Below, one piece after another: positions 25,066 to 32,695 of a stretch of DNA of 64,000 nt. The position numbers and the translations under genes are program-made. How positions within the stretch are numbered: position 1 is the stretch's first letter; each line of letters opens with the position of its first letter. The notes under the pieces were generated by a model, which had not been told where the DNA came from, made no database searches, and worked only from the letters and a program-made list of their open reading frames with translations. The stretch is taken from NCBI RefSeq assembly GCF_000421565.1, contig NZ_ATXG01000006.1, positions 1 to 64,000 on the forward strand. Direction: 5' to 3'. This stretch comes from Agromyces subbeticus DSM 16689 (GTDB lineage Bacteria > Actinomycetota > Actinomycetes > Actinomycetales > Microbacteriaceae).

Positions 25066-25145
25066 GTGCTTCCTTCCGCTGCTCGACGAGCGTACGGAGC
25101 CGCAGCACGAATGGCACGCCGCGTTGCCGCTTCGGCAATTCGCGT

Positions 25146-25634
25146 TCAGCCCCGGGGGAAGATCTGGGTTTCTGGTCGCTGCATGTATTCCATCGCTGCA
25201 ACGAACTCCGGGTCGCCGAAACGGCGCTCCATCTCCTCGACCGTCACGTCTTCGACGCGGGTCTGGATCCACCACACGTTGCCGAACGGATCGCGCACTC
25301 GCCCGACGAGATCGCCGAAGGCCAGGTGGGTGACCTCTGAGATCGAGACACCGCCCGCCTCGACGGCCTGGCGGTGCACGGCGCGGGCGTCGTCGACGTA
25401 CAGCCGAAGGAACGCGGGGGTCGCCGGCCAGCTCGGGTCGCCATCGAAGAGCATCACGATCGCGTCGCCGATGCGTACCTCCGCGTGCCCGATCACCCCG
25501 CGGGCGTCGCTCACACGGCCGAGTTCCTCCGCTCCGAACGCCGCTCGGAGGTAGTCGATGACGGCGGCCGTGTCGCGGGAGATGATCCATGGCGTGACGG
25601 TCGTGTAGCCCTCGGGAATCGCGTTGACAGTCAT
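25146..25634 (-). CDS. VOC family protein (PhnB/glyoxalase-like)
   Basis: The 162-residue protein has the PhnB-like layout TTVTPWIISRDTAAVIDYLRAAFGA, then AEVRIGDAIVMLFDG, LRLYVDDARAVHRQAVEAGG and VRDPFGNVWWIQTRVEDV. Such proteins bind small molecules or act as metal-dependent isomerases; antibiotic binding is known for some. The start ATG 25634 follows GAGGAG. It sits between a methyltransferase and an ABC-F gene, a neighbourhood with several resistance-type genes, but no drug can be named. Confidence 0.88.
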   Translation of the reverse strand: MTVNAIPEGYTTVTPWIISRDTAAVIDYLRAAFGAEELGRVSDARGVIGHAEVRIGDAIVMLFDGDPSWPATPAFLRLYVDDARAVHRQAVEAGGVSISEVTHLAFGDLVGRVRDPFGNVWWIQTRVEDVTVEEMERRFGDPEFVAAMEYMQRPETQIFPRG

Positions 25635-25705
25635 TTCGATTGGCTCCTCTGCTGGTCGATGTTGTCCACTGATACTGAACGCCGCAGCGGTCAGTTTCTG
25701 TCCTA

Positions 25706-27346
25706 CTACCCGGCCAACTCGAGCCGCTCGCCGTGGAAGCGCTCGCGCATCAGCCGATCGTGCGAGACGAGCATCACCGCGCCGCCGAACTGCTCGAGCG
25801 CTCGTTCGAGGTCTTCGACGAGGTCGGGGGAGAGATGGTTGGTCGGCTCGTCGAGCAGGAGCAGCTCGTGCGGTTCGCTCACGAGCAGCGCGAGCTCGAG
25901 CCGCCGGCGCTGACCGTACGAGAGCCCGGCCACCGGCACGGCGAGGTCGCGCGGGTGGAAGAGCCCGAGCGCCATGAGCCGGCGCTCGGCGGTGTCGACA
26001 TCGTCGCGGATGCCGCGTGCATACGTCTCGAGCAGCGTGCGTTGCGTCGGGGTGATGCCGCTGTGCTGGCGCAGATGGCCGATGCGCCGGGTCGCCGTGA
26101 CCGAACCGGCATCCGCTCGCTGCTCGCCCGCGATGACCCGCAGCAGGCTCGTCTTGCCGACGCCGTTGCGACCGGTGATGAGCACTCGCCCGCCGGGAGC
26201 GACCTGCAGTTCGTCGACGGATGCTGCGGCGACGCGCACCCCGCAGAGTTCGAGCAGCAGCGGGGCGGCGGCCGCGGCACTCACGGCAACCGCAGGCTCG
26301 ACCGGGCCCGGCCGATCGAGCGCCGGCGTGAAGGCGAGCGGCTGCGCCGGCGGCGCCACCGGATCGTCGAGCAGCCGCGAGACGCGCTCCTTCGCGTTGC
26401 GGATGCGGCCCATCGCGCCGTGGTCGCGGCCGCGCGCCCGGAACGCACCCGTGCCCATGCCTGGCTTGTCGAGCTTTCGCGGAATCGCGGCGAGGCGCCC
26501 CGCATTCGCCGTAACCAGGTCGCGGTTGCGGGCCAGCTCGGCGTTCCATGCCTCATAGGCGAGGCGATGGCGTTCGCGCTCGCTCGCCTTGGCCACGAGG
26601 TAGCCGGCGTAGCCGTTGCCGTAGCGGGCGACGGATGCGTCGTCGACCTCCCAGATCACCTCGGTGAGGACCTGCAGGAATGCGCGATCGTGCGTCACGG
26701 CGACCACCGTGCCCTCGTGGTGTCGCAGGCGATCCACGAGCCACTGCCACGCGGCGTCGTCGAGGTCGTTGCTCGGCTCGTCGAGCAGCAGCAGCTCGGG
26801 GTTCGCCGCGAGGGTCGCCGCGAGCGCGACGCGGGAACGCTCGCCGCCCGACAGCGTCGCCCATGAGCGCGAGCGATCGAGACCACCGACGCCGAGCGCG
26901 CTCATCGCCGCATCGAGGCGAGCCGGCGCACCATACCCATCGCGCGCCTCGAAGCGCTCCGTCATCTCGGCGTAGCTCGCGAGCGCTGCATCGAGGGCCG
27001 CGCCGTCGAGGTGGGCAAGCCCGTGTTCGGCGGCGCGCACGGCGCGCTCGAGGTCGCGCAGTTCGGCCGAGCACGCATCGATCGCGTCGTTCACGGTCGC
27101 GACAGCGTGCAACTCGAGCACCTGGCTGAGCACGCCGATGCCGCCCGGCACGGCTCGGGTCACCTCGCCGGCGTCGGACTGGAGTTCGCCGCTCATGAGG
27201 CGCAGCAGCGTGGACTTGCCCGATCCGTTGTCGCCGATGATGCCGACGCGTTCGCCGGGTCGCAGCGCGAGGTCGATGCGGTCGAGCACGACGCGGGCGC
27301 CGAAGCGCTTGGTCACGGCGTGCAGTGAGAGTTGACTCGGGTACAT
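25706..27346 (-). CDS. ABC-F family ATP-binding protein (ribosome protection type)
   Basis: The 546-residue protein has two ABC ATPase domains and no membrane segments. The first has Walker A GDNGSGKS (38-45), signature LSGGERSRVALA and LLLDEPSNDLD; the second GRNGVGKTS, LSYGQRRRLELA and LLLDEPTNHLSPD. A basic linker (AIPRKLDKPGMGTGAFRARGRDHGAMGRIRNAKERV) joins them, the segment that enters the ribosomal P site in ABC-F proteins. The layout resembles actinobacterial antibiotic-resistance ABC-F proteins more than housekeeping EttA. A seven-codon leader ORF lies upstream. The drug it protects against, if any, cannot be read here. Confidence 0.9.
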   Translation of the reverse strand: MYPSQLSLHAVTKRFGARVVLDRIDLALRPGERVGIIGDNGSGKSTLLRLMSGELQSDAGEVTRAVPGGIGVLSQVLELHAVATVNDAIDACSAELRDLERAVRAAEHGLAHLDGAALDAALASYAEMTERFEARDGYGAPARLDAAMSALGVGGLDRSRSWATLSGGERSRVALAATLAANPELLLLDEPSNDLDDAAWQWLVDRLRHHEGTVVAVTHDRAFLQVLTEVIWEVDDASVARYGNGYAGYLVAKASERERHRLAYEAWNAELARNRDLVTANAGRLAAIPRKLDKPGMGTGAFRARGRDHGAMGRIRNAKERVSRLLDDPVAPPAQPLAFTPALDRPGPVEPAVAVSAAAAAPLLLELCGVRVAAASVDELQVAPGGRVLITGRNGVGKTSLLRVIAGEQRADAGSVTATRRIGHLRQHSGITPTQRTLLETYARGIRDDVDTAERRLMALGLFHPRDLAVPVAGLSYGQRRRLELALLVSEPHELLLLDEPTNHLSPDLVEDLERALEQFGGAVMLVSHDRLMRERFHGERLELAG

Positions 27347-27546
27347 GGGGAACTCCGTTCCCGGCTCGATCGCTCGCGTGCGAGCGGTCGCCGACCGACG
27401 GGAGCGCGGATGCCGCCCGGGGGCGGGTGCGACGCGGCGTCGACGGCTACGAACCGAAGTGATCAGTGGTGGCTGGAGGCGGCACGCTCGAAGCGCGTGC
27501 GCGATTCAGACAGAGGCCGTGGAGCTTTGCTCGACACGGCTCGCCA

Positions 27547-27570
27547 CTAGGAGTAAATCAGGGTACCCAT
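27547..27570 (-). promoter_or_regulatory. Possible leader peptide (MGTLIYS) upstream of the ABC-F gene
   Basis: A short ORF, ATG at 27570 to TAG at 27547, lies 200 bases ahead of the ABC-F start with no other gene between. Ribosome stalling on such leaders controls several ABC-F, erm and msr resistance genes. No clear ribosome site precedes it, so it is only a candidate. Confidence 0.3.
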
Positions 27571-27625
27571 CGCGTCGAGGGTAGCAGCCGCTGCGACGGC
27601 ATGCCAGACCCGGAGCCGTGCCGAC

Positions 27626-28930
27626 TCACCCGACCGGTGCGGAGACTCGTCGTTCGTCGATGGCGAGCTCGGCCGGGTCGCCGACCCGCGGCAGGGGTGA
27701 GAGGGCGACCCAGACCACGGTGGCAAGCCCGAGCACGGCTCCGATCGCGAGCCCGGCGCGAGTGCCGAGGAGTTCGCCGACGAGACCGCCCGCGCCGGCG
27801 CCGATCGCGATGGTTCCATACGTGATCCAGCGCATGCTCGCATTGACCCGGCCGAGGAGCCGGTCGGGCGTGCGGAGCTGACGGATCGTGACGAGGATCA
27901 CGCTCGACATCGCGATGCCGGCGCCGTTGAGCGCGAAGATCGCGCCGAGCGCGACGATGACGAGTGGATGCCCCCACGAGACGTCGACGAGCGGAATCGC
28001 GAGCAGCACGGCGCACTCGATCGCGGCGCACCACATGAGGGGCCGCCCTGCGCCGAAACGGCGCACCGCGGCATCCGTGCGCACCGACGCGATGAGCGCA
28101 CCGACAGCGCCGATCGCCAGCACGATTCCGATCTCGACCGGGCTGAGCCCCAGAGTCTGCACGGCGTGCAGAGTGAAGAGCACGAGTACCCACTCGGCGA
28201 ACGGGTTGTACAGCGCCGAGAAGCCGAGGTTCGCGACGAGGTACCGATCGCGGCGAACGAAGCGCAAGCCCTCGCGCAGGTCTCGGCGGAAGTCGGTTGT
28301 GCCGATCGGTCGCGCCTCGGGCGTGCGGATGCGGCCGATCGCGAGGGCGGAGACGACGAAGGCAAGGCCGTGCGCGAGCACCGCGAAGGGGGCGGTCGCG
28401 AGCTGCACGATGACGCCGCCGAGTCCGGGGCCGCCGATCTCGGACGCCGCGGCCGTTGCCTGCAAGCGGCCGTTCGCGAGCGGCAGCGCGTGCACCGGCA
28501 CGACGCCGGGCACGACCGACTGGTACGACACCTCGAACAGCACCGTGAAGCATCCGATCGCCGCGACCATGAGCGCGAGCATGGGCAGCGACAAGGCGCC
28601 GGTCAGCGCGGCGGCGGCGATGCCGAGGCTGAGTGCGGCCCGCGCCCAGTCTGCGGTCTGGATGAGCGGCCGGCGGCGGCTGCGATCGACGAGCACGCCG
28701 AGCGGCAGGGCCAGCAGCAGGAACGGCAGCCAGCGCGCGACGCCGAGCAGGCCGAGCTCGGCGGCAGAGGCGTGCAGCATCAGAACGGCCAGCAGGGGAA
28801 TGGCGACCTGCCCGATCTGCTCGCCGACGACGGATGCGCCTTGCGACGTCCACAGCCAGCCGAAGTCGCGACGCCATGAAGTCGGTGTTGACACGCCTCT
28901 GAGCGATCTAATGGGTGTTTCAAGCTGCAT
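27626..28930 (-). CDS. MFS transporter (drug efflux, MefA/EntS-like)
   Basis: The 434-residue protein has 12 predicted membrane helices. It begins FGWLWTSQGASVVGEQIGQVAIPLLAVL and has the loop motif LPLGVLVDRSRRRPLI between helices 2 and 3, typical of the DHA3 (macrolide-efflux/enterobactin-exporter) branch. It is divergent from a CGNR regulator gene across a promoter region with two dyads, which suggests that the regulator controls it. Substrate unknown; efflux of a toxic compound is the family expectation. Confidence 0.88.
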   Translation of the reverse strand: MQLETPIRSLRGVSTPTSWRRDFGWLWTSQGASVVGEQIGQVAIPLLAVLMLHASAAELGLLGVARWLPFLLLALPLGVLVDRSRRRPLIQTADWARAALSLGIAAAALTGALSLPMLALMVAAIGCFTVLFEVSYQSVVPGVVPVHALPLANGRLQATAAASEIGGPGLGGVIVQLATAPFAVLAHGLAFVVSALAIGRIRTPEARPIGTTDFRRDLREGLRFVRRDRYLVANLGFSALYNPFAEWVLVLFTLHAVQTLGLSPVEIGIVLAIGAVGALIASVRTDAAVRRFGAGRPLMWCAAIECAVLLAIPLVDVSWGHPLVIVALGAIFALNGAGIAMSSVILVTIRQLRTPDRLLGRVNASMRWITYGTIAIGAGAGGLVGELLGTRAGLAIGAVLGLATVVWVALSPLPRVGDPAELAIDERRVSAPVG

Positions 28931-28951
28931 GCGTTACAGCGTCCCATGAAA

Positions 28952-28990
28952 GTTCACATGTGTAAACCATGATCCATCCATTAGGATGGA
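28952..28990. promoter_or_regulatory. Divergent control region with two dyads (MFS / CGNR genes)
   Basis: GTTCACATGTGTAAAC (28952-28967) is a 16-bp near-palindrome (six of eight pairs). TCCATCC-ATTA-GGATGGA (28973-28990) is a perfect inverted repeat that ends four bases before the GTG of the CGNR gene. Both lie in the 63-base gap between divergent genes, so both could be sites for the CGNR protein. Confidence 0.5.
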
Positions 28991-28993
28991 AAG

Positions 28994-29623
28994 GTGCTCT
29001 CCGTCGTCGCCACCACTCCGTTGCAGGAGTACTCCCAGATCTCGGGCGACCCCGCACTCGATCTCGTCAACACCGTCTCGTGGCGACTGAACCCCGAGCG
29101 GCGCATCGAACATCTCGCCGACTACGCGAGCGTGCTGCGCTGGGCGACGCAACACGGCCTCGTCGACGAACCGCTTCGTCGCGAGCTCGAATGCATCGCT
29201 GCCGACGACGTCGCGGGCGCCCGCCTGGAGCTCGAACGGGTCATCGAGCTGCGCGAGGCCATTTACGAAGCGGCCTACCGGGGTGCGCAGACCACGCCGA
29301 TCGTGTCGCAGCACGCCGACGCCGTGGCGGCCGGCCGACTCGAGCGCGCAACCGATGCGGGCTGGCAGTGGGCATTCCCCACTGCCCTCTCGCTGCCGCG
29401 GCGCCGCATCGCGCTCGCCGCCGTCGACCTACTGCTGCGCGGCGACCTCGACCGCCTCGGCCAGTGCGCCGACGCCGAGTGCGGCTGGGTGTACCTCGAC
29501 ACGTCGCCGCGCCACAACCGGCGTTGGTGCGTGGCCTCCGATTGCGGCAACCGCAACCGGGTGCGCGAGTACTACGCGCGCTCGCGCGAGGCCGAGGCCG
29601 AGGACGGGGCCGCGGGGGTCTGA
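28994..29623 (+). CDS. CGNR zinc finger / ABATE domain regulator
   Basis: The 209-residue protein has an N-terminal ABATE region (SGDPALDLVNTVSWRL) and a C-terminal CGNR zinc finger: CADAECGWVYLDTSPRHNRRWCVASDCGNRNRV, shown here in two parts as CADAECGWVYLDTSP and RRWCVASDCGNRNRV. The Cys residues are placed to hold zinc, and the basic RHNRR segment suits DNA contact. These proteins act as stress or metabolite-responsive regulators. Start GTG 28994 is the first codon after the dyad and has only a weak GGAAAGG site. It is divergent from the MFS gene it probably controls. Confidence 0.87.
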   Translation: MLSVVATTPLQEYSQISGDPALDLVNTVSWRLNPERRIEHLADYASVLRWATQHGLVDEPLRRELECIAADDVAGARLELERVIELREAIYEAAYRGAQTTPIVSQHADAVAAGRLERATDAGWQWAFPTALSLPRRRIALAAVDLLLRGDLDRLGQCADAECGWVYLDTSPRHNRRWCVASDCGNRNRVREYYARSREAEAEDGAAGV

Positions 29624-29676
29624 CGGGCGCTCGACCCGACGACGTAGTGTGGGCGTACCCACCCACGGAGGTCGAG

Positions 29677-30168
29677 ATGGCACGCAGCGACATTCCTACG
29701 AGCACCGCACCGCGCACGATCGCTCGGCTGGCGCTCGCCGCCGCGCTCCTCTTCGCGGGGTTCAGTCATCTCTTCTGGGCGCGCAAGGAGTTCAGGTCGC
29801 AAGTGCCGTCGTGGGTGCCGATGGACGCCGATGCCGTGGTCGTGGCGTCGGGTGCGGTCGAGATCGGGCTCGGCGGCGCACTCATCGCACTGCCCCGCGA
29901 GCGCCGGCGCGTCGGATGGGTCGTGGCGGCGTTCTTCACCGCGATCTTCCCGGGCAACATCGCGCAGTTCACCGAGAAGCGAGAAGCGTTCGGCCTCGAT
30001 TCCGACCGTGCACGCGGCATCCGCCTGCTGTTCCAGCCGCTGCTCGTGGCAGTGGCACTCTGGTCGACGGCACCGGTGTCACCGAGGTCACCGCGGCGTT
30101 GCCGAGAATCGCGCTCCGAGCACGGCGAGCACAATGGCGATGAGCACGAGCGCCGCGCTCACGACTAG
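29677..30168 (+). CDS. DoxX-like small membrane protein
   Basis: The 163-residue protein has four membrane helices: RLALAAALLFAGFSHLFW, ADAVVVASGAVEIGLGGALIAL, VGWVVAAFFTAIFPGNIAQF and LLFQPLLVAVALW. The FAGFSHLF and GNIAQF parts match DoxX/DUF-type proteins. The ATG follows GGAGG at six bases. The last 27 codons overlap, on the other strand, the end of the Cmx-like MFS gene, so the two genes are convergent and overlapping by 81 bases; the tail (RRCRESRSEHGEHNGDEH...) is low-complexity and may be of no function. Confidence 0.8.
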   Translation: MARSDIPTSTAPRTIARLALAAALLFAGFSHLFWARKEFRSQVPSWVPMDADAVVVASGAVEIGLGGALIALPRERRRVGWVVAAFFTAIFPGNIAQFTEKREAFGLDSDRARGIRLLFQPLLVAVALWSTAPVSPRSPRRCRESRSEHGEHNGDEHERRAHD

Positions 30169-31248
30169 CGGCCCCGTCGGCCCGAGCACCGTCGCATAGG
30201 CCAGCCCGCCGACGATCGGGCCGATCGCGGCCCCGACGTTCAGCGATGCGGTGGCGTACGAGCCCGACATCGTCGGCGCTCCGTCGGCGGCGCGAAGCGC
30301 GATGGCGATGAGCGTGCTGCCGACGGCGAACGACAGCGCCCCCTGTGCGAACGCGAGCACGAACAGCGCCACAGGCTGCGTCGAGACAACGGCGAGGGTC
30401 ACCCAGCCGGTCAGGAGCAAGGCACTGCCGAGGCTGACGATGCGCGAGCCGAACCGGTCGCCGAAGCGGCCGGCCGTCCAGACGCCGACGAAGGCGCCGA
30501 GCCCGAAGACGGCGAGCACGAACGGCATCACCCCGGCGTCGAGCCGGGTGGCCTCGATGACGATGGCCGCGAGGTAGGTGAAGGCGCAGAAGGTCGCGGC
30601 GTTCACGAGTGCTCCGAGCGCCAGCGGAAGCTGCAGCGAACGCCGGCGCAGCACACGGAGCTCGCTGCGCAGGCTCGCCGCGCTTGCAGCCGGCCCCGAC
30701 GCCGAGCGGTTCGGCGCCCACAGGGCGACCGCGACGAGCGCCGGCACCGAGATGAGCGCGACTCCCCAGAGTGCCGCCCGCCAGTCGAGCAACGCGCCGG
30801 CGGCGGCACCGGCAGGAACCCCGGCGATCAACGCGAGGGTGGTTCCGCCGAGGATGACGGACAGCGCCCGCGACATCCGATCCGCCGGAACGAGCGTCGA
30901 GACGGTCGACAGGGTCACGGCGAGGAAGCCCGCGTTCGTGAGGGCGGCGATGATGCGGGTCGAGAACAGCACGGTGAAGCTGTCGGTGAGGGCGCCGATG
31001 ACATGCATCGCGATGAACACGAGCAGGAATCCGGTGAGCGCGACCCGAGGCGACCAGCGACGGCTGAGCGCGGCCATGAGCGGCGCGCCCACGACCATGC
31101 CGGCGGCGAAGGCGGAGGTGAGCAACCCCGCCTGCGGGATGGAGACCGAGAGGTCGGTGGCGATGCCGGGCAGCAGGCCGGCGAGCATGAATTCAGAGGT
31201 GCCCTGTGCGAAGACGGCGATGGCGAGCAGGATGACGATGGGTGGCAT
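30088..31248 (-). CDS. Cmx/CmrA-type chloramphenicol efflux MFS transporter
   Basis: The 386-residue, 12-helix protein starts PPIVILLAIAVFAQGTSEFM and reads SEFMLAGLLPGIATDLSVS, then GMVVGAPLMAALSRRW. This is the TSEFM...GMVVGAPLMA pattern of actinobacterial Cmx, CmlR and CmrA exporters of chloramphenicol. It is expected to be a proton-driven pump in the plasma membrane. ATG 31248 follows GGAG. The long 5' region has a six-codon ORF and two hairpins (31272-31382), the form expected for attenuation by stalled ribosomes. Close relatives outside the Cmx branch (AraJ-like) export sugars, so the drug call is probable, not certain. Confidence 0.82.
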   Translation of the reverse strand: MPPIVILLAIAVFAQGTSEFMLAGLLPGIATDLSVSIPQAGLLTSAFAAGMVVGAPLMAALSRRWSPRVALTGFLLVFIAMHVIGALTDSFTVLFSTRIIAALTNAGFLAVTLSTVSTLVPADRMSRALSVILGGTTLALIAGVPAGAAAGALLDWRAALWGVALISVPALVAVALWAPNRSASGPAASAASLRSELRVLRRRSLQLPLALGALVNAATFCAFTYLAAIVIEATRLDAGVMPFVLAVFGLGAFVGVWTAGRFGDRFGSRIVSLGSALLLTGWVTLAVVSTQPVALFVLAFAQGALSFAVGSTLIAIALRAADGAPTMSGSYATASLNVGAAIGPIVGGLAYATVLGPTGPLVVSAALVLIAIVLAVLGARFSATPR

Positions 31249-31271
31249 GAGTGAGCTCCGGAGTGAGGTGA

Positions 31272-31382
31272 CGGTCGACGACGACCGGCACGTCAGTGCT
31301 CGCAGAACCGCATCGGGTTCACCGAAGATCGCGCCGCAGACGGGCGCAACTGGGGTAGGAGCTACCGGCGTGCCGGCAGCTC
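31272..31382 (-). promoter_or_regulatory. Leader of the Cmx-like gene: short ORF and hairpins
   Basis: In transcript order there is a 10-bp stem with one G-U pair and a four-base loop (31359-31382), then a six-codon ORF MRFCEH (ATG 31313 to TGA 31293), then a perfect hairpin CGGTCG-ACGA-CGACCG (31272-31287, written on the plus strand), and 23 bases later the transporter start. Such a layout permits drug-dependent ribosome stalling to open the downstream gene, as for other chloramphenicol exporters. No experiment here; the short ORF lacks a strong ribosome site. Confidence 0.4.
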
Positions 31383-31541
31383 GACCCTGGATGCTTCGGG
31401 AGAACTCACCCCGCCACTGTATGCGAGGGCGGGGCCTCATCGCACGCCGGGCGTCGGCTGCCGGCCCGACGCGCCGCCGTCGCTGTCAGCGGGCGATGGG
31501 AGGATGGCTCTCGTGCCACTTCGCCCGGCTCGGGAGGAACC

Positions 31542-32225
31542 CTGAACGCCATCGCCGACGCTCGCGCCGAGCTCATCGCCCTCTGCCAACGCGGGCTCGA
31601 ATGGTACCCGGGGGTGCCACGAGAGCGGGCGGATGTCGCAGCTGCACGACCTGCGGCGGTGCTCGTGCTGTTCGGCGTGCTCGACTCGGTGCCGGCTCGC
31701 ACCGGAGCGGCCGTGCCGCGCGACCTCGACGTGCTGCTGCTGCGCCGTGCGGCGACCCTGACGAGCCACGCCGGGCAGATCGCATTTCCCGGTGGGCGGC
31801 TCGAGGAATCCGATGACGGCCCCATCGCCGGCGCGATCCGCGAGGCGCAGGAGGAGACCGGCGTCGAACCCGACGGCATCGAGGCGCTCGGCACGCTGCC
31901 GCCCATGCCGGTGCAGGCGAGCAACCATCTCGTCACACCGGTGCCGGCGTGGTGGACGCGCCCGTCCGAGGTCGCGGCCGTCGATCACGACGAGTCGGTC
32001 GACGTGTTCAGGGTGCCCGTCGCCGATTTGCTCGACCCGGCCAATCGCGCGAACACGCAGCACACGTGGGAGAACCGCACCTACCGGTCGCCGGCGTTCA
32101 CGGTCGGAAGCCGCGTCGTGTGGGGCTTCACCGCCCTGGTGCTCTCGCGCATGTTCGACGAGCTCGGCTGGGCCGAGGCGTGGAACGCCGAGCGCATCGT
32201 CGAGCCCGATTCGCTCAGTCGCTGA
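31542..32225 (+). CDS. NUDIX hydrolase, CoA pyrophosphatase-like
   Basis: The 227-residue protein contains a complete Nudix box (GGRLEESDDGPIAGAIREAQ, then EETGVE), the G-x5-E-x7-REuxEExGu pattern, within AGQIAFPGGR. The SHAGQIAFPGG motif is typical of coenzyme A pyrophosphatases (UPF0035 type). In-frame coding sequence (ADARAELIALCQRGLEWYPGV) begins at a CTG codon, 31542, directly behind GGGAGGA, so I take CTG as the start; the first conventional start, GTG 31614, has no ribosome site and would drop a conserved part. Confidence 0.85.
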   Translation: MNAIADARAELIALCQRGLEWYPGVPRERADVAAARPAAVLVLFGVLDSVPARTGAAVPRDLDVLLLRRAATLTSHAGQIAFPGGRLEESDDGPIAGAIREAQEETGVEPDGIEALGTLPPMPVQASNHLVTPVPAWWTRPSEVAAVDHDESVDVFRVPVADLLDPANRANTQHTWENRTYRSPAFTVGSRVVWGFTALVLSRMFDELGWAEAWNAERIVEPDSLSR

Positions 32226-32228
32226 GGT

Positions 32229-32519
32229 CTACGGGTTCGGATTCGTCGCGGCACCGTCGAGCCAGAGCGTGTCGACACTGTCTCGATGCACGCCGTCGGT
32301 GCCGACGTGCTTCGTGCTGATCTGCGGGCCCTTCGTGACCACGTGCACGATCGCCATCGCGTGGCCCTGGCCGAGGCCGTAGTCCTCCTTCAGCCACGCC
32401 ACGATCGGTGTCGCCTTCGTGCCTTCGCCGAAGCCCTTCTCGTGCGCCTGATCGACGAGCTGGCGCGGGGTGAGTCCGGTCTTCTTCTCGATGTTGTCGA
32501 GGTAGGCCTGAAATGACAT
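32229..32519 (-). CDS. DUF4287 domain protein
   Basis: The 96-residue protein reads MSFQAYLDNIEKKTGLTPRQ, then AHEKGF, TKATPIVAWLKEDYGLGQGHAMAIVHVV. This Y-x-x-NIEKKTG...WLK.DYGLG.GHAMA pattern defines DUF4287 proteins, small cytoplasmic proteins without a known reaction. AAGGAG lies seven bases ahead of ATG 32519. It ends three bases from the NUDIX stop codon on the opposite strand. Confidence 0.9.
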   Translation of the reverse strand: MSFQAYLDNIEKKTGLTPRQLVDQAHEKGFGEGTKATPIVAWLKEDYGLGQGHAMAIVHVVTKGPQISTKHVGTDGVHRDSVDTLWLDGAATNPNP

Positions 32520-32533
32520 TGCTTGCTCCTTCG

Positions 32534-32597
32534 GGCGGTGGGATGCCGCGTGGCGGGTGTCGATGACCAGACTCCCGCCACGCGGCATCCCACCGCC
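32534..32597. repeat. Perfect 24-bp inverted repeat between DUF4287 and SDR genes
   Basis: Bases 32534-32557 are the exact reverse complement of 32574-32597, around a 16-base loop. The arms begin GGCGGTGGGATGCC and include the GGATGC hexamer common in this window. The element starts 15 bases upstream of the DUF4287 start codon, within its 5' leader. A hairpin this strong might block transcription or translation, or be a small mobile palindromic unit. Confidence 0.8.
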
Positions 32598-32695
32598 AAT
32601 GTTTCGACCTCGGTCGAAAGTTCGCCCGAGACGAGGGGGTGCCGCCGCCGCGTCCGCTGCGTAGACTCACTCGTTCCGAGACGAGCGGGGGTGGC

